The notes: generated by a model not told the origin, from the sequence alone. Numbered from the stretch's first letter, positions 20,598-31,883 are shown. The stretch: 64,000 bases of DNA from Xanthostigma xanthostigma (GCA_963575645.1 OY754464.1:8804001-8868000), one strand, 5' to 3'. Numbers and translations are program-made.

Positions 20598-21774
20598 TTT
20601 GAAAAAATATATCAAAAAGTTTTTCGATATTCACAATTTTTAGTTTTCAAAAGCAGCAATCTACTATTGACCGAAAGAATACTATATACGAAACTTTAAA
20701 TTGATGCGTGTACGACACGCACTTGGCCTGTTTTATTAATGCGTTTGACGAGTCGATAATGATAATTCGTATTACAATACACGCTAGTCTATTGTCATGC
20801 TAAATATGTTATATATATTATTTTCACTATTCAGTCCGGAAGAGAGAAAGTACTTGAGGCCTACAGAGTCACTTCACATCACCGCTCGACGCGTTATGTG
20901 TGAATGTGTGTGTTTAGTTGCAGGGTTGCCAACACAGAAACAACCCACCCTCTACATAACCTCACATTCGCGTTGGTATGAGAAAACAATTGCCAGACAC
21001 ACTCGGAGACTAAATATAGTTTTTCGTGAAAGTGCTCTTCACGGTGCCTTTCATTTTGTTTATATGAACAATCAGGGGTGCCAACGGAATCAAACCATCA
21101 TCGAAATACAAAATAGTAGTAGATTGTACACAAAAGTTTAGGAAAAATTAAAAATAGTATATTGTGCGACTAGTGAGAGAAGGAGAAAATTCCATGAGCG
21201 TGAAATTTGCCGCACGAGCGTAGCGAGTGCGGTAACTCGCGAGTGGAATATTCTCCTTCGATCAATGGTCACACAATATGCACACAAGATGGCCCTGACT
21301 TTCGCTGAATTGCGATGTGCGATGCTGTTTTCATATATACAAATCGCTACCGCGTTCCTATTGGTCCAGAAACTATGCAGTAATATATTATCGTACAGTT
21401 TCGGCTCATTATTAGCACTCTACGCGTCAACATGAAGTAATTTATTATTTCTCCCGAATTTAGCAGGGCCCCGAAATTATATATTACTCAAGCGTGTTGA
21501 ATAAAGATCTTTATATATCTATCTATCATGTCGTAATGGATTATTATACACGCGCCGAAGCAAATGGCATTTTTTACACCAGTGTCGCCAACACAAGCAT
21601 TTTTTCCCCAAACAGTGATCTCAAAAGCCCCTAAAATCAAAACAAAAACTCCTAAATTGAAATCTTATAAAGAGTATGTTCCGAAATATATCCCAGTACA
21701 CTGGCCAGTGCTAATGACGTCATGAATTCGACGCCATAGTTGTACTGGTGAGACAGATGTGACGTAGCATAAAT
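20598..21774. other. Spacer with short repeats, no gene recognised
   Basis: A 114-codon frame at 20797-21141 shows no motif and an unremarkable composition, so it is not called. Around 21200 an imperfect inverted motif GCCGCACGAGCG and GCGAGTGCGG appears. Confidence 0.4.
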
Positions 21775-21945
21775 ACTTAACCAGAGCAATAGGAGCGGAA
21801 CATCAATAAAAAATGTAACTCAAAATTTGCCCGTCCGACAAAAACTTTTGAACGGTAACTCCGATCATCATGAAAGTTGCACACAACATTCATCTCTGTA
21901 AACTAAGATGAACGAGCGTACTCATGTACTCATAAAATAATTGAT
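21775..21945 (+). mobile_element. Helitron family 1 internal fragment
   Basis: AATAGGAGCGGAACATCAAT and GAACGGTAACTCCGATCATC follow the order seen at 15775-15915. Both ends are missing. Confidence 0.7.
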
Positions 21946-22033
21946 TTTCAACTCATTTTCAAAAGTGTAATTATATAATCCGAATCTAAATTCACCACCA
22001 AACCAAACCAACGTGTGTTCTGCAACCCAGCAC

Positions 22034-22374
22034 TAGAGCTGTAACAAACCGTATGTATTCGTTCTGAGTAACGGGTACATCGTCTGACTCGAAGTAACGA
22101 ATCGTTACTTACAAATTCATTTCGTTACTCGCATCTGTCATATTCATTGCAATTCGACTAGTCTGATGCGGTTATACGTTATACGACCGAAGACATACCG
22201 TATCACGTATGCGACGCGCCTCGATGCGATGGTACATGCTTGATGCTGTTAGTACACGATTGTATGTCGTATGAAAAGTAACGAGTAGCGTAACGATAAG
22301 AAAGTAACGGGTACTGGTTCTTTAAGTAACGAATACATACGGGTACACAATTTCTTGTTACTTTTACAGCTCTA
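22034..22374 (+). mobile_element. hAT-type MITE with perfect 8-bp target duplication (copy 2)
   Basis: The ends TAGAGCTGTAA and TTACAGCTCTA are inverted. The perfect 8-base duplication CCCAGCAC is at 22026-22033 and 22375-22382. The sequence is the reverse complement of the MITE at 2210-2544. The duplication is similar to the one there (CCCAACAA), pointing to target preference. An 87-codon frame on the minus strand spans it and is not a gene. Confidence 0.9.
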
Positions 22375-22382
22375 CCCAGCAC

Positions 22383-22859
22383 TAGTGAACCCTGGACGTA
22401 CCCACACACACGAGTGCATGAATTCGCTCTTCGTGAATATTCAACCCGTTCTATTCGTACACACATTCTACATCCCGGGGCTCTCCTCTACATCCTAGAG
22501 CTACGTCCCACTGCGTGAGGAATTAATGCCTATTGCCTCTCTGTGTGTGTGGATAGTGACTTTCAGGATCTAGTGTTTGCTGATTACGTATCAACTGTAG
22601 AAACACTAAGAAGTCACCAAATATAAAAAAAAAGCTCGGGTCGCAGTGCCAAACCTTGCCGACAATATAGTGTATTTGCTTTTATAGGCAGTGTGGTTCT
22701 ATTGTATGAACTTAACTTTGTTTTTGGACAAAATAAAAAAATACTCCTTAATACACCCCTTAAAACAACATTTTTTTTTACTTAATTTCAATAGTACATA
22801 TCAATTCAACATCTGCGCCAAATTATATACACCCTTCAGTATGTAAATCCATATCAGTA
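22383..22859. other. Spacer without recognised features
   Basis: A more GC-balanced patch up to 22560, then AT-rich sequence. No gene recognised. Confidence 0.4.
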
Positions 22860-23260
22860 AACTAGTGTTTTCATAAAACGGTGTTTTTTATATAATGATG
22901 GTATACTTTTCATAACGGCTTATTATTCTATTTATTTTTTCAAGAAAGTTTTCTTAAAAAATTTTTTTCTAAACTTTATAGTTTCGGAAATATTTTGAAA
23001 ATAAAAAAAAAGTCACCACTCTTTTGTTTTATGGATCTGTCAGAAATAAACTAGTTAGGCATGCTTTGATTAATTTTTACATGACGTGAACATACTATTG
23101 TGTAGGTAACCATGGCAACGAATAGCAAATATCATATTGAATACTAGCCATTACCCGCGTCACCTCACACGATATCAGAAATTTTATTTTCTTTATTATA
23201 ATCAAATGTCAACATTTTTGAAGTTGGAATTGTCCCGTCGCCCAATTGGCTGGAATTTTT
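22860..23260 (+). repeat. Dispersed repeat X (copy 1)
   Basis: Its left part (ATGGTATACTTTTCATAACG, CTAAACTTTATAGTTTCGGA, ATCTGTCAGAAATAAACTAG) recurs inverted at 59170-59410. Its right part (ATTTTTACATGACGTGAACA, AACGAATAGCAAATATCATA, TCCCGTCGCCCAATTGG) recurs inverted at 41265-42545, where it is interrupted by other elements. This copy shows the uninterrupted order. Class unknown. Confidence 0.65.
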
Positions 23261-23290
23261 TATTCGGGTTTAACAAAAAAGCATAAAGTT

Positions 23291-23795
23291 CATGTTTCTA
23301 CATTTATGTAACAGATGATAATACGCCATGCAAGGACACTAAGTTCACTACAATACCTATATTATACGTCCTATATGTAAGATATTTACATAGATTTAAT
23401 TGCTATATATATTTAATACAACAGAGTAGACCGTGGAGTCAACTTTTAACTTGTAAAATGGTTGGCACTTATGAGCTGAAACGGATTAATATTAATGATT
23501 TAATTTAGCTCCGAACAGAATAATGTATATTCTCGTACTTTATTATAACTAATTAACAAGCACTGGTAAAAACATACCTTCAGTGCTTTTTTTTACATAA
23601 ATATAACAATTATTAATTATGCGTTTTCACAAAATAATTAAAATTTAAAACCATTCCGAATATAAAATGAGGTATGGAGACTACATGAGTATTATTTTAT
23701 TTTAATTTTTTTTGCGATTTTGCTGTAAATGTAATAAATGCTTTTTTTTTAATTTCTAACAGTTTATGATTTTTAAGAATATCTAAATATGTACA
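23291..23795. other. Spacer without recognised features
   Basis: AT-rich with no recognised content. Confidence 0.4.
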
Positions 23796-24277
23796 GGATG
23801 TCCCACGACATGACTGCCATAGCCTGGGACTGTATTGCTGGGGTGATTTCAAGTCAAAAATGTCTAATGAACATATACCCGGAACGCTATCCTAACTGAA
23901 CTAGAAGCATTTAAAATTTTAGATAAGTAGTAGTAGGAATTCCCTACTAATTTAAAAACCATTTAAAAAGAAATCACTTTATTGAATTAGTTGCTCAAAA
24001 TGTCCACCCAGCTGCTGTATACATCTTAGAATTGAAGTGGTAGCTCTGCGAAGAGTTTCAGGATCAGCACGAATAAATACTAATAGTGATTCACAGCCAC
24101 CTGGTCTTTTTAATAATAACAAAACCAACAACCGAACCTAATACCTGCATTAGTTACTTATACTTACTAATTAGGATAGCGTTCTGGGTATATGTTCATT
24201 AGACATTTTTGACTTGAAATCACCGCAGCAACACAGTCTCAGGCTATGGCAGTCATGTCTTGGGACACCCTGTATGT
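23796..24277. mobile_element. Tc1/mariner-type deletion derivative with TA flanks
   Basis: CAGGATGTCCCACGACATGA at the left mirrors CATGTCTTGGGACACCCTG at the right. The match continues for over 100 bases (ACTGCCATAGCCTGGGACTG and TGTCTAATGAACATATACCC with their complements). Both edges are flanked by TA. The middle holds the end of a transposase gene on the minus strand, so this is an internally deleted copy. Confidence 0.8.
23979..24107 (-). pseudogene. Mariner-like transposase, C-terminal remnant
   Basis: The minus strand keeps an open frame of about 42 codons that ends in TAA at 23979-23981. It reads ...RADPETLRRATTSILRC and ends GGHFEQLIQ. Transposases of the insect Tc1/mariner group with a DUF4817-type N-terminus end in a helix followed by G-x-HFE-x-L, and this matches. 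The catalytic part is missing. It lies between the inverted ends of 23796-24277. The assignment is from memory of the family and rests on a short segment. Confidence 0.6.
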
Positions 24278-25096
24278 AAGAAATCACGAAATAATTATCC
24301 CAGCGTATCATTTCACCTGTAAATAAATACGACTTTTTACCTTAGGTGTAGAATACGTTTTTGAAAAAAATTTTTATCAGTTAAATTTGATTAAACAACT
24401 ATAAAATATACTTATTTTCAATATAAAGATTTATAAGCCTCATTAATTCACGTTTTATATACTCCAAAACTGCACACCTATATATTATCGGTAAGTATTT
24501 AAAAAAAGACGAGCGCTTCTCTCTGATATTGGATGTTGTCATCACTATATACTAATATACGGAATACTATAGGTTCATTTAGGTATGTATACTACTAATG
24601 CCCATATTCACCGAACACTATTACCTAAAGATAGAAGTTACTAATCTGGAACAAATTTATTCGTTAGAATAAAATTTACTTTCAATTCACCAAGCAAAAT
24701 AATAGGTAGCAAAATTAATTATAAAGAATATACACTGCACTATACTCCTTGCTCTTTTTGTTGAATATGTTGGCGTTCCCTCAAAAATCCGACCGATAGC
24801 GTTAGTGAAAAAATAATGTTTTATCCTAAGCCGATTGCACAAAAAACGTCCATACATACACTTCACAAAAGGTTAATAACCAACACATAAATAAATTCAC
24901 AACAGCAACTGTAGATATAATACTCCACGTTTATAGGTTAGGTATTTTGATCTATATGGCGGCCATTATTATTTTATCTGGCGAATAAATATTTATACCC
25001 TGGAAGTAAGACAGACTATTTACACCAGCAGTAAACATTATTAAGGTTGGTGAATTGAATTATCACTAGGTATTATTCGAAGGAAGAACAAATGAA
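24278..25096. other. Spacer without recognised features
   Basis: AT-rich sequence, no frames or repeats of note. Confidence 0.4.
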
Positions 25097-25113
25097 CCGA
25101 ATAAATAAATAAT

Positions 25114-25443
25114 AATAATAATAATGCGTTTATGTCCGTTTCTCGACTTTATGTCATAACAGACGCCATTCGCACCATTACTATTGTTTTTTCTACCACA
25201 CTTCCCGTTTTTTTCTACAATTTTTAAACTTCAACTTAATTAATTAGCAATGGGCGAATGAAGGATTTTTTAGGAAATTAGGATAAGGTAGGCAAATTTT
25301 GAGCATATAGGAGTTCGACAGATAATCGGCCATGGTCTTGAATAAGGAACCATCTCGATATTTATCTGGAATTATTGAGGAAAACCATGGAAAATCTCAA
25401 CAAGATGGCCGGTACAGGAATTACCCTTTCTCGGCGAGAGGCT
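25114..25443 (-). mobile_element. SINE, 5'-truncated, with 17-bp target duplication
   Basis: On the minus strand the copy starts inside the SINE body and runs to the TTA-repeat tail (25114-25124). The perfect 17-base duplication CCGAATAAATAAATAAT flanks it at 25097-25113 and 25444-25460. The tRNA head seen at 14500-14575 is missing, as expected of incomplete reverse transcription. A 17-base duplication is typical of LINE-driven retroposition. Confidence 0.9.
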
Positions 25444-25460
25444 CCGAATAAATAAATAAT

Positions 25461-26002
25461 TACGTTCATAAGTTTTTGGTACCCAATGAATAAAACTAAA
25501 TCTCATCCACAAGAACATGACGGAGGGTCACGTGATCGCGAACAAAAAAAAATCAAGTTGCCGACAAGAGTGACATCGCGGGTAAACGACCATTTCTATA
25601 TTGCGTATTTTCACGACCTACTTAAATCACACCACCACGAAAGTATTTTTCCCTGTTTATCATATTCCGATATACGTACCGTCGACCATGCGGCAGCAAC
25701 TCCATTATAATAATATGCTTATGTGACGTCTACATACGAGTGGTAGACGCGCTAACGTTCATAAAACATTCATCTTGCTAAAAAACACATGTCAAACCTG
25801 AACAAGACAAAAAAAAAACGAGATAACACAGAAAAACGATCAGATGTATGCGAGGAAAAATTACGTTATGTGAATATTGCCCCGGCGACCGATCTCTAGT
25901 CTCCCTTTCGACGGCAAATCACTCAAGTTTTTGACAAATGCCAGAACACGTTCTGAATATCATGTAGACTTTTAATAATAATAATATAATCTATACTAAT
26001 AT
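25461..26002. other. Spacer without recognised features
   Basis: A 74-codon frame at 25486-25710 is rich in His, Lys and Asp without any recognisable motif. Not called. Confidence 0.4.
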
Positions 26003-26577
26003 TATCTATACTAATATATAAAGCTAAAGAGTTTGTTTGTTTGAACGCGGTAATCTCAGGAACTACTGGTTCAAATTGAAAAAAATTATCGAGGAAGGCT
26101 ATAGGCTATATAAAATTAGGCTACGACCTTTAGGAGCGGAGCATTAATGAAAAATGTTGCAAAATGTATCTCAAAAGTAAGCTTCTATTCAGGTGAAATG
26201 CACTAACTAAATATACAACGCCGGCTAGCGCAATCGGTAGAGCACACGGCTGTCAATACCAGGGTCGTGGGTTCGAGGCCCACGTTGAGGGAATATATTT
26301 TAATTTTTTTTTTAATTTCTACATTGCTTTCTTCTAAGGCTTACATTTAAATTTATTATAATTTTATTTAATTAATTAAAAAAAAATATTAGTTGAAAAA
26401 AGTATAAATTTAATACTGCTTTTTATCGACAAAAAATTTTGAACGGTAACTCCGATCATCATTTAATTTGGACACAACATTCATCTCGGTAAACTAAGAT
26501 GAATGTGTGTACTCATGTCCCTTCCTTCCCCATTCATTCTTTTGCACCCGGGTGAAACCGGGCGGGACCGCTATAAT
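26003..26577 (+). mobile_element. Helitron family 1, split by a tRNA-like insertion
   Basis: It starts TCTATACTAATATATAAAGC, passes through AATCTCAGGAACTACTGGTT and GGAGCGGAGCATTAATGAAA, and resumes after the insertion with GAACGGTAACTCCGATCATC. It ends in the hairpin CCCGGGTGAAACCGGG and CGGGACCGCTATA. The inserted block is about 26218-26425. Confidence 0.75.
26220..26291 (+). pseudogene. tRNA-like sequence (tRNA-Lys-related), probably a SINE head
   Basis: GGCTAGCGCAATCGGTAGAGC matches the D-arm and A box, and GTCGTGGGTTCGAGGCCCAC the T-arm and B box. The order fits insect tRNA-Lys. The anticodon arm does not pair and the acceptor ends do not match, so it is not functional. An AT-rich body of about 130 bp follows (to about 26425), suggesting a short tRNA-derived retroposon inserted into the Helitron. 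Confidence 0.65.
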
Positions 26578-26730
26578 ATATAAAGCTGAAGAGATTGTTT
26601 GTTTGTTTGTTTGAACGTTATTGAGGAAGGCTATAGGCTATATAATATCACGCAACAACCAATAGGAGCGGAGCATTAATGAAAAATGTTGCATAATGTA
26701 TCTCAAAAATAAGCTTCTATTCAGGTAAAT
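26578..26730 (+). mobile_element. Helitron family 1, 5' fragment
   Basis: ATATATAAAGCTGAAGAG then GTTTGTTTGTTTGAACG, AAGGCTATAGGCTATATAAT and GGAGCGGAGCATTAATGAAA are the start of the family. It sits head-to-tail behind the previous copy and lacks a 3' end. Confidence 0.7.
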
Positions 26731-27587
26731 ATACCAATGTTAGCGTTGTTTTTTCTATAAAAGTCACCGTTAACGAGATTTTTGTGAAAACCCGTTTTTT
26801 TGTGAACCTCTCATACCGCGTAACATTTTTAGCGGTATATGTATTCGTGAAGACTATTGGTATATTGTTTAGAGCCACGAAAGGAAGGTTGTTGCAAAAA
26901 TTCAACTTTCCCCCAATTTTTCCGCTGCGAAATAAATCTATTCCCTGTATTATAATTTATAAGTGTTCCTTTTAATCACGCAGTAATAGGTTAACGTTGT
27001 GGTGTGTTGGTTAAATAATTCATTTAACAAAAAGTGTACACCAATTACAGGATAATTAGAAGTATAATTATTATACTCGAAATTAAGTATCCGCACTATA
27101 AAAAAATAATGACCATACTAAATGATGCACAGAAACAATTAAGCAAAGTCAATTTTTCGTAACAGTTTTTAAATAGGTTTACATAAACGAGAAAAAACAT
27201 CAATACATTTATACGAAACGCTTATTAATTATTTAAAGTTCTTTTTATCACCTCGTTGGTGGGTATACTTTAAATTACTGGCATCATATGAAAGCCATAT
27301 TAAGACTTCAATGTTAGTTTAAACTAATTACACTGACCCTGGCAAAATTTATGTGGGACTACCCTGAAGACATGCTCTATTAAAATTATAGAGCAAGAAT
27401 CATGACTGGCGGAGATATAACTCTTATTCTTATTCAAAAACATTTTCCTTTTTTGAAGTCTATTACACGTCATGGCTATTCAGGTACTAAAAGAATGCGC
27501 GTCTTGATCCTCCGACAAAATATCCACGACAAAATAGCCTCCGACTTGACTAAATATCTCACGGGCAAAATATCGCTCGACATAAAA
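26731..27587. other. Spacer without recognised features
   Basis: No coding motif on either strand. Two overlapping frames of about 62 codons near 26717-26975 are antisense to each other. Confidence 0.4.
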
Positions 27588-27939
27588 ACAATTACGGGGT
27601 CGTGTCGATGCGATGGCGATTTTTTTGCGCAGTGAAAAGGGGAAGGCGCTTGAGAGGGGTTCTTTAAAAAACAGTTACGGGGTCGTGTCGATGCGATGGC
27701 GTTTTTTTTTGCGCAGTGAAAAGGAGAAAACGTTTGGGGAAAGTTGTTAAAAAAAAAAACAATTACGGGATCGTGTCGATGCGATGGCGTTTTTGCGCAG
27801 TGAAAAGGTAGGACGCTTGAGGGGAGTTCTTCAAAAAACAATCACGGGGTCGTGTCGATGCGATAGCGTTTTTTTTTGCGCAGTGAAAAGGGGAAGGCGT
27901 TTGGGGGAAGTTCTTTAAAAACAATTACGGGGTCGTGTA
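27588..27939 (+). repeat. Minisatellite, about 83-bp unit, four copies and a part
   Basis: Units begin at 27588, 27671, 27759, 27838 and 27921 with ACAATTACGGGGTCGTGTCG (small variations), giving periods of 83, 88, 79 and 83. Most of the length variation lies in A and T runs within the unit. A 121-codon minus-strand frame through the array is repetitive and not a gene. Confidence 0.9.
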
Positions 27940-28064
27940 TACAAAGTGAGATAGTAATAATAGTAATTCTACACCAGTTTTGCTAATAAGATATTTTGTC
28001 GGAGGATTAAAACGCGCTGAATCACCAAAAGAAGCGATCCTGGTAACGCGCTCAAGGTTCTTTC

Positions 28065-28135
<71 letters not shown>

Positions 28136-28666
28136 GTTTTTATTTCTTTTGTTTTCATTAAGTATAGTACAATATATAACTTGAAATATATAATATGCTC
28201 ATCATTTTTCGTTTTTTAACTTTCTGCAACCGAAGCTCGCCGACAAAGTCTATATCCATAACGAACACGTAAGCAAAATTTAGTTTTCATCACAGACTCG
28301 TATATTTCGGCACACACACACACACACCAACGCGCACACACACGCACACACACACGTACACGTACACACACAGAGAGGAGAGTATAGAGATCAGCAGCGC
28401 GCGTACGTACAACCGCAAAGTCAATGTCAAATATGCCAATCGTATTTTTATATGATTTTCTTTCTGGCAGCACCTTTGACATTCTTCACATACGGCTCTA
28501 GGCGATGCGGCAGCACAACACCGCCGGTGCAGCGCCTCTTCAGTCTCTTTATTTAACCAACGCTTTGTGCTCATCTCTATCATATTCAAAGCAGACGCCA
28601 TGTTTCGCTTCGCTCGAATAGTGACTACTCGGCACCGCACGCGCTATGCTTGGCTTGTGCAAACTA
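27940..28666. repeat. Region with two microsatellites
   Basis: An (AAT)n microsatellite lies at about 28067-28138, interrupted once by GGT. An imperfect (CA)n tract with ACACGCACACACACACGTAC-like variants lies at about 28312-28372. Frames of 77, 88 and 116 codons here are built from these tracts. No gene is supported. Confidence 0.85.
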
Positions 28667-29400
28667 CATACAACCATATATTTAATACCCTCTATATTAT
28701 GGTAGCAAAGATCGGGAGAAAGACTTAAACACTACGATGCAAACATTTATCCGTCTGTCTCACTTATTATACTCTGAGTGTCATGCGCATGTTCGTGGAT
28801 GGATGCGTGTCAGTTTGCACCATATATTTAATCCCCTCTATATTGGTAACAAAGATCGGGAGAAAGACTTAATCACTACGATGCACACATTTATACGTCT
28901 GTCTCACTTATTATACTCTAAGTGTCATGCGCATGTTCGTGAATGGATGCGTGTCAGTTTGCACCATATATTTAATACCCTCTATATTATGGTAGCAAAG
29001 ATCGGGAGAAAGACTTAAACACTACGATGCAAAAATTTATACGCCTGTCTCACTTATTATACTCTGAGTGTCATGCGCATGTTCGTGGATGGATGCGTGT
29101 CAGTTTGCACCATATATTTAATCCCCTCTATATTGGTAACAAAGATCGGGAGAAAGACTTAAACACTACGATGCAAACATTTATACGTCTGTCTCACTTA
29201 TTTATACTCTGGGTGTCATGCGCATGTTCGTGAATGGATGCGTGTCAGTTTGCACCATATATTTAATACCCTCTATATTATGGTAGCAAAGATCGGGAGA
29301 AAGACTTAAACACTACGATGCACACATTTATACGTCTGTCTCACTTACTATACTCTGAGTGTCATGCGCATATTCGTGAATGGATGCGTGTCAGTTTGCA
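28667..29400 (+). repeat. 145-bp satellite array, five units alternating between two variants
   Basis: GATCGGGAGAAAGACTTAAN recurs with GGG at 28714, 28858, 29004, 29148 and 29295, so periods are 144, 146, 144 and 147. Units alternate: one variant has TATTATGGTAGCAAAG after AATACCC, the other TATTGGTAACAAAG after AATCCCC. This suggests amplification as a dimer of about 290 bp. Each unit also holds CATGCGCATGTTCGTG. Open frames of 93 and 68 codons in the array are repetitive. A stray inverted unit is at 8060-8304. Confidence 0.9.
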
Positions 29401-29404
29401 CATG

Positions 29405-29493
29405 GAACTAAGCTGTGAAAGTTGTAGACGAAACGTCAGATAGAAATACCAATGGACCACGGCATACAAGCATGGAAACCAAGAAGATTTGAA
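29405..29493 (+). mobile_element. Penelope-like 3' tail fragment
   Basis: GTTGTAGACGAAACGTCAG, AATACCAATGGACCACGGCA and ACCAAGAAGATTTGA match the tail behind the Penelope coding end at 62590-62667. The stem II partner of the hammerhead is cut off at the junction with the satellite array. Confidence 0.7.
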
Positions 29494-29495
29494 TA

Positions 29496-30048
29496 ATTAT
29501 CTGGTTCGCTGGAACACTGTATACGTGAAAACATCAACGGTCTCGCGTGAATAGTTTTTCCACACGTTCAAGGACTTGTCGTATGCCGTATGCGTATATC
29601 GTCAACCTTAATCCAATCACGAGGCCGTCAGACCGACTTATCATTCCTGTTCACGACCTGGTCGCTTGCGTCGCCGCGTACTCACCGTATGGCCACGTTC
29701 ACACATCTTCACACACTGCTTACTAGAGATGCGCAATGGAGATGAGCATATGAGAAACGTAATATAGATGGCAGCAGATATATATAGCTGCCTAACTTAT
29801 GATTGGTTTTTTAAAGGAAAACGCGCTTTTTCCCTTCTGATGGCATTCTTTTTCGGTTTCAAATCCTTTGGAAATACGCAAAACCTTTATAATTTGAGCA
29901 TTAATAAACACAACACATCGGCATTGTCAATGATTTATTGTTTTAAAGAAACTTATTTTGTTCACAGTATTATGAATGGTTCACAAATCGAGGTGGTTAT
30001 ATAGGTGGCGCCTTTAGCGGCCAAGTTTGGCAGTGCCCATCCTCATTG
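29496..30048. other. Spacer without recognised features
   Basis: A 78-codon frame (29768-30004) has no motif. Nothing else recognised. Confidence 0.4.
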
Positions 30049-30370
30049 TAGTGATGTGTCGCTCCTGAGCAAATCGTTCATAATGAACGACTCCCTTCTC
30101 GGAGCGGAGAAGACTCACTCCGAGCGCCATTGCTCTGTGCTGAACTGTTCTGTACTGTTGCATTCGCACATTTACAGAGCGCACACAGCACAGGACACAG
30201 AGCCTAGTGAACTTTGCACGTACGGAGTTATCTTTGCTGAGTCATTTAATGTCGAATGACAACACTGTAAGTGTAATAGTACTAAGCTTACAGTGACTTA
30301 AACCATTCACATTGACGTCGTTGATAAAGATATACTATTGTAACAATAAACTTTAAGCTTTTATTATACT
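30049..30370 (+). mobile_element. hAT-like element, left part (copy 1)
   Basis: It starts TAGTGATGTGTCGCTCCTGA and shares GTACGGAGTTATCTTTGCTG and CATTCACATTGACGTCGTTG with 43225 and 55848. It loses similarity near 30370, so the right end is missing. Confidence 0.65.
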
Positions 30371-31390
30371 TACAAACTTTCTTTATATTATTATTATTAG
30401 ATATATAGTACAGATATATTTTTATTAAAAGAATGACGTAAATCATTTTTATTCAACTCATGCGCGTTATTCATGTTTTATCATGCCTAAAAACCGAACC
30501 CTAAATAGCCATTTACCGACTGGTGACAATTACTTGTCATAACTCAATGAAGATTCCTACTAGCTCGGCCATTGTGGAGTAATGAAAATAAACGTAACTA
30601 TTTTCTGAGTCGTAACGAAATAGTAGGTAACAACAACTCCGTTGTTACCCATTGAGGCTAAAATTGAGAGGCCGAATGTTTTCGACATGGAGTTTATTTA
30701 TAACCGGCTAACCTCAAACCAAAACATTGAATCGTGCTGTTTGGTGCTGTTAGTATTGACAGTTTTTTTTATACAGAAATAAATAGATATTTACAACATC
30801 TCATTATAATTAAAACATGAATAACGCGCAATTGTTGAATAAAATTATGGGCGCAACTTGTAGGCTAAGTCATGACCTGTCAGCGCGATGAATGACTTAG
30901 ACTACTAGTTACGCCAATAACTATTGTGGTTCCCAAGTTTTGAGGTAACATACAGAACACAGCTTCTTTGAGACAATAATATAGATTATAAGTTCAGTGT
31001 TTGCATCTCTACTGCTCGTCTTTGTTATAATTCTCACCATCGACCATTCGCCATTTTCCCCGTCTACCAGAGCTCAACAAACGTTCATGCGAAGATTAGA
31101 ATATTATATTAACTTTAAACGACTGACTACACATAAATAAGTACTTGCTGTTTGCCAACGTGCTCTTTCTATAACGGATTAGAAATTGGCATTATAAATA
31201 ATTATCCGCGTACTGCTTTCTATACCCTTATATCCACCATACGCCTATACTTTTACAGTGAATCACAAAAGACAGTGTGCGTAGCAAATTTCGTTAGATA
31301 AAAAGTCAGATTATTTTAATATTGGAATTTCATTAGTTTTATTTTTTTACAGCTTATATTTTTATTATTTCATGCAACTACAGTAAAGAG
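30371..31390. other. Spacer with a loose inverted repeat
   Basis: ATGCGCGTTATTCATGTTTT near 30460 has a complement, AACATGAATAACGCGCAATT, near 30815. This suggests a degraded TIR element of about 400 bp. No coding content. Confidence 0.4.
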
Positions 31391-31679
31391 CAGTACATGA
31401 ATGTTACAAAGTCCACATACTGCGAGAGTTCTTTTTTTAATGGATTATATAGAAGTTATAGTGCGAGATCCGGTATTAGAAATTTATACCCTCATCTGTT
31501 ATTAATTGATGATCAGATCAGAGATTCCCAGACTTTTTTTCTCATAGACCACTTTCAAAATTTAGCTGGTTCCGGTGGACCCCCTGCAACTACATTTCTG
31601 CCATATTCCCAAAACTCGACAAAAAATGTGACGATTAGATCTAACTATAGAAATTATCGTTGCAGCTGAGTTCCAACCA

Positions 31680-31883
31680 CGAATGGAAAGTTTTCTAAAT
31701 GAAATAAGTGAGAATTGATTGGTTAATTAATTAATCAATTGATTGTGCTGTGAGTGGATGTCAAAAAAGTAAAGTTGGCCAACCAAAAAAGTGATTCCAT
31801 CCAACTTTACTTTTTTGACATCCACTCAAAGAACAAGGAACCAATCAATTCTCACTTATTTCATTTAGAAAACTTCCCATTCG
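31680..31883. repeat. Palindrome nested in the 1.1-kb element
   Basis: GAATGGAAAGTTTTCTAAAT and its near complement ATTTAGAAAACTTCCCATTC form the ends. The inner part GGATGTCAAAAAAGTAAAGT also has its complement. Confidence 0.8.

Noticed and set aside
20797-21141. 114-codon frame as a host gene
   Set aside because: No motif, no splice or regulatory context that I can support, and no conservation evidence.
27476-27841. 121-codon frame with repeating phrases
   Set aside because: It is the translation of the 83-bp minisatellite.
28290-28640. 116-codon frame with Val and Cys runs
   Set aside because: It is made of the CA microsatellite.
28737-29233. Repeated 68-93 codon frames as a tandem protein family
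   Set aside because: They follow the 145-bp satellite, whose unit is not a multiple of three throughout.
27588-29400. CRISPR-like array
   Set aside because: The repeats are contiguous units of 83 and 145 bp without unique spacers, in a eukaryotic sequence.
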